This document shows positions 46,289 through 53,865 of a stretch of 55,924 nucleotides of DNA, piece by piece. A program made the translations under genes and the position numbers. The DNA lies in assembly GCF_000241305.1 (NCBI RefSeq), contig NZ_BAEH01000028.1, positions 1 to 55,924 on the forward strand, in the 5' to 3' direction. Source of the DNA: Gordonia effusa NBRC 100432 (GTDB taxonomy: Bacteria > Actinomycetota > Actinomycetes > Mycobacteriales > Mycobacteriaceae). Position 1 is the first letter of the stretch; each line of letters starts with the position of its first letter. The notes beneath the pieces are model-generated. The model did not search any database. It was given only the letters and a program-made list of their open reading frames with translations, and was not told where the DNA came from.

Positions 46289-47365
46289 ATGGCAACCAAT
46301 GGCCAGATCGAACTCGGCCTCGACACTTTCGGCGATATCACCACTGATGAAAGTGGCGTTCGCACGAGCTATCCACAGGTAATCCGAGACGTCATCGCGG
46401 AGGCCGTACTCGCCGACCAGGTGGGCGTCGACTTCTTCGGCGTCGGCGAACATCATCGCGACGACTTTTCGATCAGCGCACCCGACGTCGTCCTGGCGGC
46501 CATTGCCGGGCAGACGGAACGAATCCGGTTGGGTACCGCGGTTACCGTGCTCAGTTCCGACGATGCGGTACGCGTCTACGAACGCTTTGCGACCCTCGAC
46601 GCCGCGTCCTCGGGCCGCGCCGAAGTGATTCTCGGGCGCGGATCATTCACAGAGTCGTTCCCACTCTTCGGCTTCGACCTCGACGACTACGAGATGCTCT
46701 TTGAAGAGAAGCTCGATCTATTCGCCGAGCTCCGTAAGGAAGGCCCGGTGACCTGGTCGGGCAAGCATCGCGCGCCCTTGGTCGACCAGGACGTTTATCC
46801 GAAGACCGACTCAGGGCAGTTGACGGCCTGGATCGGCGTAGGTGGATCGCCCGAATCGGTGGTGCGGTCAGTGCGCTACAACATCCCGATGATGCTCGCG
46901 ATCATCGGCGGCGACCCGGCACGGTTCGTGCCGTACGTCGATCTGTACAAACGCGCGCAGGAGCAACTTGGCCCCGACGTCGGCCTGACGGCCCCGATGC
47001 CTCTCGGCGCGCATTCGCCGGGCCATATCGCCGAGACCGATGAGTTGGCCATCGAGCAAGCATGGCCGCATGTCAAGTTGATGCATGACCGTATCGGCGC
47101 CGAACGCGGGTGGCCGGCGATGCAACGGTCACAGTTCATTTCCGAGGTGACATCGGGATCGCAATACGTCGGCTCGCCGGAGACCGTTGCGCGCAAGATC
47201 GCGAAAACCGTTCGGACACTTGGTCTTAACCGATTCGACTTCAAATATGCCAGCGGTCCGATGCCACACTCGCAGCTTATGGCGAGCATCGAGCTATATG
47301 GCACCCGGGTCATACCTCGCGTGCGCGAGCTGCTCGCGTCGGAATCGACTGTGGCACAGGCATAA
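46289..47365 (+). CDS. LLM-class (luciferase-like) flavin-dependent oxidoreductase
   Basis: 358 aa from the ATG at 46289, preceded by GAGGGG 9 nt upstream; the in-frame GTG at 46253 has no site. Luciferase-like TIM barrel: IELGLDTFGDI, VDFFGVGEHHRDDFSISAPDVVLAAIAG, RIRLGTAVTVLSSDDAVRVYE, then GRAEVILGRGSF. It uses FMN or F420 to oxidise an undefined substrate. The conserved EHH motif is in place. It ends with a helix carrying SPETVARKI, typical of the family. Confidence 0.9.
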   Translation: MATNGQIELGLDTFGDITTDESGVRTSYPQVIRDVIAEAVLADQVGVDFFGVGEHHRDDFSISAPDVVLAAIAGQTERIRLGTAVTVLSSDDAVRVYERFATLDAASSGRAEVILGRGSFTESFPLFGFDLDDYEMLFEEKLDLFAELRKEGPVTWSGKHRAPLVDQDVYPKTDSGQLTAWIGVGGSPESVVRSVRYNIPMMLAIIGGDPARFVPYVDLYKRAQEQLGPDVGLTAPMPLGAHSPGHIAETDELAIEQAWPHVKLMHDRIGAERGWPAMQRSQFISEVTSGSQYVGSPETVARKIAKTVRTLGLNRFDFKYASGPMPHSQLMASIELYGTRVIPRVRELLASESTVAQA

Positions 47366-47500
47366 ACGTCGTTTCACCCCGGATCTATTCGTTACCGATT
47401 TCTCAGGAAATTGACGGGATGGGGCGCTTCTTGGCGGATACGCTGCTCGGACCAAAGTCGGCCACTGGGGTTGGCTCGGAGTTCGAAGGCGGTGATTGTG

Positions 47501-47752
47501 ATGTGGATTGTGATCACATTTGTTCTGGCTTTTGCGGTGATCGGTGGGTTGGGAGCGGCCCTGGCGAATACGGGCGGAAATAGTGCCGGAAACACCACAC
47601 GCCGTCGTCATTCGTGGGATGGCGGAAGCTCCAGCTCAGGCTGGGGCGGCGATTCGAGCAGCAGTTGGGGCGGCGATTCGGGCGGCGGCTGGGGAGGCGG
47701 CTGCGATAGCGGTGGCGGCGGAGGAGGAGGTGACAGCGGAGGCGGCTGCTGA
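47501..47752 (+). CDS. Small membrane protein with Gly/Ser/Trp/Cys-rich tail
   Basis: 83 aa from the ATG at 47501. One membrane helix (WIVITFVLAFAVIGGLGAAL, residues 2-21) is followed by a basic patch (TTRRRHSW) and a low-complexity tail of about 45 residues built from GWGGDSSSS-like units. It contains three Cys-bearing or Trp-bearing Gly runs and ends in GGGC. The repeat reads in codons that keep the protein pattern (GGC-GGC-GAT), so it is not a random GC tract. No function is known to me; similar Gly-rich tails occur on envelope proteins. The 135 bp upstream show nothing else. Confidence 0.6.
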   Translation: MWIVITFVLAFAVIGGLGAALANTGGNSAGNTTRRRHSWDGGSSSSGWGGDSSSSWGGDSGGGWGGGCDSGGGGGGGDSGGGC

Positions 47753-47969
47753 TTGAAGTAGCGGCTACACGGCGCCGGCGGCGTCCGAATGATTGCTCTT
47801 TTGCGAGGGTGATTGATTCGGGTGTCGTCGGCGTTGTCGTGTTATCTGTGCGTCTACGACCTGTGTCCGATTGTGTGATTTCCGGTGGGTAGATGTGACC
47901 TGCTCCACGTGGACCCGATAGGTTGTAGCCCGAGTTACGGTCCATTAACCCGTGTAGAAAGAGGTCAGG

Positions 47970-49382
47970 GTGGCAGATCTCAGTAAGACGCAGGCGCCCG
48001 CGGAGATTCCCGAAGGCGACGAAGGCTATCAACGTGGCCTGAACTCGCGCACCGTGCAGATGATCGCGATTGGCGGCGCGATCGGCACCGGCCTGTTCTA
48101 CGGCGCGGGTGGTGCCATCGAGAAGGCCGGGCCCGCCCTGATCTTGGCTTATGCGCTAGCGGGTCTGGCGATATTCATAGTCATGCGCGCACTCGGCGAA
48201 CTGTTGATCTATCGCCCGATCTCTGGCGGCATCAGCGAGTATGCCGATGAGTTCATCGGAAGGTTTGCCGGGTTTTCGCAAGGATGGACCTATTGGGCGG
48301 TGTGGACCACCACGTGCATGGCCGAGATCACGGTAGCGGGCACCTACGTCAACTACTGGTGGCCGGCGGTTCCGGTATGGGTGACCGCGTTGACCGCGCT
48401 GGCGGTACTGTTCGGCGCCAACCTCATTTCGGTCCGTCTTTTCGGCCAGGCCGAGTTTTGGTTCTCCGCCATCAAGGTGACCGCCATCCTCGGAATGATC
48501 ATCGTGGGCATCGGCGTGCTGTTGCCGATCGCGGGTCTCGGACCTGAAGTTGGGCCGTCGGTGACCAACCTGTGGAACGACGGCGGATTCTTCGCCACCG
48601 GCTTCACTAACGCGTTGCTGAGTCTGCAGATCGTCATGTTCGCCTATGTCGGCGTCGAGCTGGTCGGTGTGACCGCGGGTGAGGCGGAGAATCCGAGGGT
48701 GACGTTGCGTAAGGCCATTAACTCGGTGCCATTCCGCATCGGCATCTTCTATGTCGGCGCGCTGTTGGTGATCCTGTCGGTACGCGGTTGGCGCAACTTT
48801 GAAGAGGGGCAGAGCCCGTTCGTCGCGGTCTTCCAGTACATCGGAATTCCCGGCGCCGCTGGGCTGGTGAACTTCATCTTGCTGACGGCGGCGCTCTCGT
48901 CGTGTAATTCAGGTATCTATTCGACCGGCCGGATGCTGCGCAGTCTTTCCCAGCAAGGTGACGCGCCCGCGCAACTCGACCGCCTCTCGTCGCGCAAGGT
49001 GCCGGTCGTCGGTATCGTGCTCAGCGCGGCGGTGATGATTATCGGTGTGATCGTCAATGTGGTCGACGAGGAGCACGCGTTCAACTACATTACGTCGGTG
49101 TCGACGGTCGGCATCATCGTTGTCTGGGGGACAATCCTGGTGTGTCACATGGTGTATCGACGACGCGTCGCCGCGGGATTGCTTCCCGCGTCGGACTATC
49201 GAGTACCCGGCGCACCGTTCACGACATGGGCAGCGCTTGCCTTCCTGGCGATGGTGTTTGTGCTCCTGTTCTTTAGCGAGGGCGGCCGGATTGCGTTGAT
49301 AGTGGGCGCCGTATGGTTCGCGCTCGTCGGGATCGGCTACTTCATCTGGTCTCGTTCGCAGTCGGCACCGACTGCGGCGTAG
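47970..49382 (+). CDS. Amino-acid permease, APC superfamily (GabP/AnsP/CycA-like)
   Basis: 470 aa with about 12 hydrophobic helices. The APC signature is at the start: RGLNSRTVQMIAIGGAIGTGLFYGAGG, then ALGELLIYRPISGG. AGEAENPRVTLRKAINSVPFRI marks the helix 6-7 loop. It is a proton-coupled amino-acid importer; the substrate cannot be read from sequence. The GTG start follows an AAAGAGGTCAGG site. The preceding 213 bp (47757-47969) hold no gene and probably the promoter. Immediately downstream is the dispersed repeat cluster. Confidence 0.92.
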   Translation: MADLSKTQAPAEIPEGDEGYQRGLNSRTVQMIAIGGAIGTGLFYGAGGAIEKAGPALILAYALAGLAIFIVMRALGELLIYRPISGGISEYADEFIGRFAGFSQGWTYWAVWTTTCMAEITVAGTYVNYWWPAVPVWVTALTALAVLFGANLISVRLFGQAEFWFSAIKVTAILGMIIVGIGVLLPIAGLGPEVGPSVTNLWNDGGFFATGFTNALLSLQIVMFAYVGVELVGVTAGEAENPRVTLRKAINSVPFRIGIFYVGALLVILSVRGWRNFEEGQSPFVAVFQYIGIPGAAGLVNFILLTAALSSCNSGIYSTGRMLRSLSQQGDAPAQLDRLSSRKVPVVGIVLSAAVMIIGVIVNVVDEEHAFNYITSVSTVGIIVVWGTILVCHMVYRRRVAAGLLPASDYRVPGAPFTTWAALAFLAMVFVLLFFSEGGRIALIVGAVWFALVGIGYFIWSRSQSAPTAA

Positions 49383-49410
49383 TAGTACTCGGCCAACGGT
49401 GATTTCTGCT

Positions 49411-49553
49411 GGTCGAGTGCCGTCGTCCGAGCTTGCGAGGTCGTCGGTGTATCGAGACCTGGTGAGGTGAAATGTCAACGTGGCCAGTAGTTTTCGGGTG
49501 TGGGGTGGTCTCGATACACCCGTCTCGGCTAGCGCCTCGTCGGGCACTCGACC
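49411..49553. repeat. Dispersed palindromic element, tandem copy 1
   Basis: 143 bp with the same outer ends (GGTCGAGTGCC / GGGCACTCGACC) and the same inner GGTGTATCGAGACC / GGTCTCGATACACC arms as the element at 36355. The 50-bp centre is different in sequence from that copy. It is preceded by CTCGGCCAACGGTGATTTCT (49389-49408), which recurs before copy 3. Confidence 0.85.
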
Positions 49554-49611
49554 AACGGTGGGTGGCTGGCGTCTTGTCGGGCACTCAACCAGCGGTGGGC
49601 GCATTGTGGGT

Positions 49612-49755
49612 GGTCGAGTGCCGTCGTCCGAGCTTGCGACGGTCGTCGGTGTATCGAGACCTGGTGAGGTGAAATGTCAACGTGGCCAGTAGTTTTCGGG
49701 TGTGGGGTGGTCTCGATACACCCGTCTCGGCTAGCACCTCGTCGGGCACTCGGCC
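49612..49755. repeat. Dispersed palindromic element, tandem copy 2
   Basis: Differs from copy 1 at only three places by eye (one inserted C near 49639, and single changes in the CTAGCGCCTCG and terminal CTCGACC segments). Copies 1 and 2 start 201 bp apart, so this is a recent tandem duplication including the spacer. Confidence 0.85.
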
Positions 49756-49771
49756 AACGGTGATTTCTGCT

Positions 49772-49826
49772 GGTCGAGTGCCGTCGTCGGAGCTTGCGAG
49801 GTCGCCGGCGTATCGAGACTCGGCGA
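49772..49826. repeat. Partial element, left half only (copy 3)
   Basis: GGTCGAGTGCCGTCGTCGGA through GTATCGAGACTCGG repeats the left arm of the element, after which similarity is lost. It ends about 10 bp before the stop of the small minus-strand gene. The rest of 49383-49835 is spacer between copies with CTCGACC- or CTCAACC-type fragments and no gene. Confidence 0.8.
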
Positions 49827-49835
49827 GATGCGATC

Positions 49836-50168
49836 TCAGTCGTCGCGGGTGCTGCTTGTCAGGTGCCAGGAACCGCACTGGCACCGGTAGGTGCGTAGGG
49901 ACACGGTCCGCCAGGTGCCCGACGACATCGTCGTGATCGCCGCCGCGGCGGCGGACCGGTTCTCGAAAGCGGTCTTCGACGGCGTTGGGCAGCCTACGAG
50001 TTCGTCGGCGATCCGTCGATGGAGCCGCCGGGTGGTTGCCTCCTCTTCGCGTGCCGCCGTCCGTCGCTCGACGAGGCGGTAGTACCGCTCGAGTTCGTCG
50101 TCGTCGAATGCCGCCACGCTGTCAGATCTTGCCAGACGCCGACCATCCGAGCGAGCGTGCACGACCAT
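49836..50168 (-). CDS. Small protein with a CxC...WHLT zinc-ribbon-like end
   Basis: 110 aa from the ATG at 50168; a TTG one codon earlier lies within the operator. The N-terminal half is charged and helical (FDDDELERYYRLVERRTAAREEEATTRRLHRRI). The C-terminus reads RTYRCQCGSWHLTS, resembling the CPxCGxWHLT ending of many small actinobacterial and phage proteins, thought to be half a zinc ribbon. It is divergent from the SRPBCC-ArsR operon, and its start region overlaps ArsR operator 1, so it may be repressed together with that operon. Its 3' end abuts the repeat cluster. Confidence 0.65.
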   Translation of the reverse strand: MVVHARSDGRRLARSDSVAAFDDDELERYYRLVERRTAAREEEATTRRLHRRIADELVGCPTPSKTAFENRSAAAAAITTMSSGTWRTVSLRTYRCQCGSWHLTSSTRDD

Positions 50169-50170
50169 CA

Positions 50171-50193
50171 ATACGCAACTGAAGGTTGCGTAT
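50171..50193. promoter_or_regulatory. ArsR-type operator site 1
   Basis: A perfect inverted repeat with 9-bp arms ATACGCAAC and GTTGCGTAT and a 5-bp spacer. It sits just before the start of the minus-strand small gene and 58 bp before the plus-strand operon. The core GCAAC-N5-GTTGC is identical to that of site 2. Confidence 0.75.
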
Positions 50194-50216
50194 GGAGAGT
50201 CAAAGAGCTAGCGTTA

Positions 50217-50237
50217 TAGGCAACCAACGGTTGCATA
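50217..50237. promoter_or_regulatory. ArsR-type operator site 2
   Basis: TAGGCAAC and GTTGCATA around a 5-bp spacer, one mismatch between arms; the core GCAAC-N5-GTTGC is shared with site 1, and centres are 45 bp apart. It ends 13 bp before the SRPBCC start, so a bound dimer would block initiation there. The ArsR encoded in the same operon is the obvious ligand, by inference. Confidence 0.72.
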
Positions 50238-50250
50238 AAAGGAGTCCGCA

Positions 50251-50754
50251 ATGAACGACGACCACGACCCCGAACTGGGAACAATCGCACGTGAGATGTA
50301 CATAGATGCCACGCCCGACGTTGTATACGAGGTCGTCAGCAATCCGGCTCACATCAGCCAATGGTGGTCTGACGAACTGACTCTCGACGGCGACGCCCCG
50401 GGTGCGTCGGGAGTGATCTCGTGGGGCAAATCGGAAGACCCGGATTACCACGCCGAGTCATTCCGCATCGTCGACGCCGTGCCCGGTAAGACGTTCTCCT
50501 TCAACTGGTGCTATCCGCCTGGCGATACCGACCTTTCTGGACGCGCGCTACTCGTCACCTTCACCCTCGTTCCGCAGGGTGACGGCACGCTGCTGTCGAT
50601 GACTGAGACCGGTTTTCGCGAAAAGGGTTGGGAGGCAGCGGTACTGGAGGAAATGTACAACGATCACGTGCGCGGATGGGGGCAGCACCTGCCCGACCTC
50701 ATCGCCTATGCGGAGCGAACCGCTGCGCGTGCCGTCACGCGAGGGACACGATGA
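50251..50754 (+). CDS. SRPBCC protein, AHSA1-like
   Basis: 167 aa. A START-like ligand pocket of the AHSA1 branch: REMYIDATPDVVYEVVSNPAHISQWWSDE at the start, GKTFSFNWCYPPG in the middle and LLVTFTLVPQGDGTLLSMTETGF before the long C-terminal helix. The ligand is unknown. ATG with AAAGGAG 8 nt upstream. It is first in a three-gene operon behind two matching operators and coupled to arsR by an ATGA overlap. SRPBCC-ArsR pairs are widespread and usually self-regulated. Confidence 0.88.
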   Translation: MNDDHDPELGTIAREMYIDATPDVVYEVVSNPAHISQWWSDELTLDGDAPGASGVISWGKSEDPDYHAESFRIVDAVPGKTFSFNWCYPPGDTDLSGRALLVTFTLVPQGDGTLLSMTETGFREKGWEAAVLEEMYNDHVRGWGQHLPDLIAYAERTAARAVTRGTR

Positions 50755-51113
50755 CCTCCGACATCGACGATCAATTGTGGTCGGCGGTCGGCGATCCGAT
50801 GCGCCGTCAGATGATCGACCTTCTCCTCGTCGACGGTGACGGGACCGCGACGGTGCTCGCCGATCGACTGCCGGTTACCCGCCAAGCGGTGACCAAGCAC
50901 CTTGGTGTGCTCGACCGGGCCGGGCTCGTGCATGGCACCAGCATCGGCCGCGAAGTTCGCTACCGCGTTGATGAAGCCCAATTGGCCCGCGCCGTCGCGC
51001 AACTCACCGTAGTCGGTGCGACCTGGGATCGTCGCATGCTGCGGATCAAACGCCTCGCCGAATCAATTCAGCAGGCCAAGAACACCAAAAAGAATCAGCC
51101 GAAACAGAACTAG
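50751..51113 (+). CDS. ArsR-family winged-helix repressor
   Basis: 120 aa from the ATG at 50751, whose ATGA overlaps the upstream stop. Winged helix: LWSAVGDPMRRQMIDLLL, then TATVLADRLPVTRQAVTKHLGVLDRAGLV (recognition helix) and the wing GREVRYRVDEAQL. The typical metal-binding ELCVCDL cysteines are absent, so it senses something other than arsenite-type metals through the protein surface or an SRPBCC-linked ligand. The last 12 residues are Lys/Asn/Gln-rich. It probably represses its own operon at the two GCAAC-N5-GTTGC sites. Confidence 0.9.
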   Translation: MTSDIDDQLWSAVGDPMRRQMIDLLLVDGDGTATVLADRLPVTRQAVTKHLGVLDRAGLVHGTSIGREVRYRVDEAQLARAVAQLTVVGATWDRRMLRIKRLAESIQQAKNTKKNQPKQN

Positions 51114-51123
51114 GAGACCCATC

Positions 51124-51564
51124 ATGTTCAGCATCATTCATCGCATCGCCACCACCGAGCCGACCGAGAAGCTACTCGACGCACTCACCACTACCGACGG
51201 ACTCGCCGGCTGGTGGACGACCGACGTCACCGGCAGTGTCTCGCCGGGCGGGACGACGGCGTTCCGTTTCGGCGAAACAGGTGGCTTCGACATCTCCGTC
51301 GTCTCGATCGAACCCGACCACGTCAAATGGCACGTCGTCGACGGTCCCGCCGAGTGGATCGGCACCGACATCGACTGGCGCCTCGCGCGTGATGGCGACT
51401 ACAACGTGGTTCTGTTCGAGCACAGCGGCTGGCGTGACCAAGTGGAATTCATGTACCACTGCAGCACCAAGTGGGCGGTTTTTCTGCAGAGTTTGAAGTC
51501 CTTGGTCGAGACCGGTGCCGGGGCGCCGGCACCCCGTGACGTCCAGATTTCGAACTGGCACTGA
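51124..51564 (+). CDS. Second SRPBCC protein, AHSA1-like
   Basis: 146 aa from the ATG at 51124 (TAGGAGACCC just upstream, 10 bp after the arsR stop). IIHRIATTEPTEKLLDALTTTDGLAGWWT opens the AHSA1-type fold, and a long C-terminal helix (STKWAVFLQSLKSLVETG) closes it. It is only loosely similar to the first SRPBCC protein of the operon, so they are not a recent duplication and may bind different ligands or form a heterodimer. It converges on phoX with a gap of 7 bp. Confidence 0.88.
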   Translation: MFSIIHRIATTEPTEKLLDALTTTDGLAGWWTTDVTGSVSPGGTTAFRFGETGGFDISVVSIEPDHVKWHVVDGPAEWIGTDIDWRLARDGDYNVVLFEHSGWRDQVEFMYHCSTKWAVFLQSLKSLVETGAGAPAPRDVQISNWH

Positions 51565-51571
51565 GCGTGCG

Positions 51572-53668
51572 CTACACCCCGATCTTGCCACCCGGCTTCC
51601 ACACCGCGACCACGCTGGGACGTGGCTGGTTATTTCCACCGTCGGGCCAATGCGAGAACGGACGGTCGGCACTGTAATCGTCTTCTTCGCCGGGATGCTG
51701 AACGCAAACGATGACGCGATCTTCGGTGATGATCGGGCCACAGGTCTCGGCACCGCGCGGAACGGTCAGAAACTGTTTGGTCTCACCGCGATTCGCTCCT
51801 TCGAGCGCCACCGAGAAGAGTCCGTCGTTGTTCTTCAGAGCATTGCCGTCGGTGGAGATCCATAGATTGCCGTGCGGATCGAAGGCCACGTTGTCGGGGC
51901 AGGAGATAGGGGAGACCTTCGTCTTATCGAAGCCGCCGTAGTAGGTGTCGGCGGCTTTAGGGTCACCGCAGACGAGCAATAGTTCCCAGGTGAAGTCGGT
52001 CCCGGTGTGATTGTCGGTGATCTCGAGGACTTGTCCGTTCTTGTTTTCGTTGCGCGGATTGGCCTCGTCGGCGGCGGCTTTCCCCTTGGTGCCGCGCTTG
52101 TCATTATTGGTGAGCGCGCAATAGACCTTGCCACTTACCGGGTGTGGCTCGATATCCTCGGGGCGGTCCATCTTGGTGGCGCCCGCGCGGTCGGCCGCAA
52201 TCCGAGTGAATACCGAGACTTCCGCGGCCGACATCCCGGAGATTTTCGACTCGGCTTTGCCATTGTTGTCGACGGCGAGTAGTGGGATCCAGGTACCCGA
52301 ACCGTGGAATTTCCCATCGTTCGGGAGTTTGCCGGTTCCGTTGATTTCCTTGGGGGTTTCGCCGGTGAACTGCGCGACGTAGAGGGTGCCGTGATCGAGG
52401 ATCTTCATGTTCTCGTTGGCGGTCGCGGCCGTCGACCCGGTGGTTATCTTCTTGCTGGACACGAATTTATAGATGTATTCGAACTTTTCGTCATCGCCGG
52501 TATAGGCGACGACGGTGCCGTCTTTGGTGACAAAGATATTCGCCGACTCGTGTTTGACACGACCGAGCGCTGAGTGCTTGACGGGAGTCGACTTGGGATC
52601 ATGCGGATTTACCTCGACCACGTAGCCGAACCGGTTGGACTCGTTTGGTTCTTTCGCCAGGTCGAAGCGCGGAACGTAGTGTGCCCAAAGGTTTGTGTCG
52701 GCGTCGTCGTCGAAACTGTAGCGCTTGAGATGTTCTGCCGCGGTCTTGTCGGTGACCTTGGACGCGTTGGCGAAGTAGTTGTTGTAGTTCTCTTCGCCGG
52801 AGAGCATGGTGCCCCATGGCGTGATACCGCCCGAGCAATTGGCAATGGTGCCAAGCAGTTTGGTGCCCGAGGGGTCTTCTGTGGTCTTGACGAATTGGGA
52901 ACCCGCAGCGGGCCCGGTCAATGTGAATTCGGTGTCGGCGGTGATCCGACGGTTGCGCTCGCCGATCACCGGTGTCAGCTTGCCACTGCCTGATTCGGTA
53001 GCGACCTCGACGATGCTAATTCCATGTGCGGCCATCGAGATGCCGACCTGCTGATCGGTGGGACTGTCCGGGTTGTAGTTGTGGAACATGAGTTCGGGGT
53101 TGGTGTATTCGTTGTTGCAGACCAGGTAGAAATGCCCGTCGACCGCTTTTCCGTCACCATCTTCGACCGGGATCAGTCCGGCGAAGTCGTTGTTATAACC
53201 GAACTGTTGCGCCTGTGCTCGCGGTGACTGCCGCTCGAAGTCGAATTTCGGTGCACCCGGCAAAATTGGGTCACCCCAACGGATCACGACCGCCTGCTCA
53301 TATCCGGCGGAGGTAACTAGCGCGTCCTCCTTGTTGGGCGCGACGATTGAGAAGTTCATTCCCTGTGAACCATCACCTGAACCGGTGACCGACGCTGGTC
53401 CGGACGTCGTAGGTGAATTGTCATCGCCACACGCGGCCAACAATGATGCTGCTCCGACGCCGATCGCGGCACCCGCCGTGCCGCGCAGCATCGCTCGGCG
53501 AGACACCGCGGTTCGTACCACGTCGCCGAAATACGGGTTGTCGCTGGTGTTTCCAGGCTCTCGCCAACATGCGTCGCCACATTTGTAACGACAAGTCAGG
53601 TGGGCCCGCTTGGATTGACCGTCGTGGCGGTCATAGGGCGCGAACAATGGCAGGGCGATGCGGACCAT
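51572..53668 (-). CDS. phoX: PhoX-type alkaline phosphatase (DUF839), Tat exported
   Basis: 698 aa. The N-terminus has the family-typical conserved stretch LTCRYKCGDACWREPGNTSDN before a twin-arginine signal SRRAMLRG (about residue 57) followed by a hydrophobic run ending in LAAC, so it may also be lipidated. The body is a DUF839 beta-propeller: EDGDGKAVDGHFYLVCNNEY, TPWGTMLSGEENYNNYF, NIFVTKDGTVVAYTGDDE, DRPEDIEPHPVSGKVY and DNVAFDPHGNLWISTDG. PhoX uses calcium and iron to hydrolyse phosphomonoesters. The gene lies next to katG but on its own transcript. Confidence 0.92.
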   Translation of the reverse strand: MVRIALPLFAPYDRHDGQSKRAHLTCRYKCGDACWREPGNTSDNPYFGDVVRTAVSRRAMLRGTAGAAIGVGAASLLAACGDDNSPTTSGPASVTGSGDGSQGMNFSIVAPNKEDALVTSAGYEQAVVIRWGDPILPGAPKFDFERQSPRAQAQQFGYNNDFAGLIPVEDGDGKAVDGHFYLVCNNEYTNPELMFHNYNPDSPTDQQVGISMAAHGISIVEVATESGSGKLTPVIGERNRRITADTEFTLTGPAAGSQFVKTTEDPSGTKLLGTIANCSGGITPWGTMLSGEENYNNYFANASKVTDKTAAEHLKRYSFDDDADTNLWAHYVPRFDLAKEPNESNRFGYVVEVNPHDPKSTPVKHSALGRVKHESANIFVTKDGTVVAYTGDDEKFEYIYKFVSSKKITTGSTAATANENMKILDHGTLYVAQFTGETPKEINGTGKLPNDGKFHGSGTWIPLLAVDNNGKAESKISGMSAAEVSVFTRIAADRAGATKMDRPEDIEPHPVSGKVYCALTNNDKRGTKGKAAADEANPRNENKNGQVLEITDNHTGTDFTWELLLVCGDPKAADTYYGGFDKTKVSPISCPDNVAFDPHGNLWISTDGNALKNNDGLFSVALEGANRGETKQFLTVPRGAETCGPIITEDRVIVCVQHPGEEDDYSADRPFSHWPDGGNNQPRPSVVAVWKPGGKIGV

Positions 53669-53808
53669 GGATCATCCTTGGGCTGAAGGGACCGGGGTTG
53701 AGAGCAAACTATGCGGTCCGATCAAACCAATAGGGTTAGCCAGGTTAACGGCACAAGAACGACTATCGCTACAAAACGACCGGGGCGAGCGGCGCGACGG
53801 GGGATATG

Positions 53809-53846
53809 ACCGATGGTCGTCCCCCGAGTAGGGGACGACCATCGGT
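53809..53846 (-). terminator. Strong hairpin downstream of katG
   Basis: A perfect 16-bp stem (53809-53824 with 53831-53846) and a 6-nt loop lies 20 bp past the katG stop on the minus strand. There is no T-run. It most likely ends or stabilises the katG transcript. The rest of the 197-bp gap to phoX shows only a GGTTAGCCAGGTTAAC stretch near 53735. Confidence 0.65.
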
Positions 53847-53865
53847 CCATTCAGGTGGAGTGAAC

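Noticed and set aside
53728..53750. GGTTAGCCAGGTTAAC upstream of phoX as an iron or Pho box
   Set aside because: Only about 10 of 19 positions match the iron box, and the 9-bp repeat spacing does not fit the known 11-bp Pho repeat; too weak to call.
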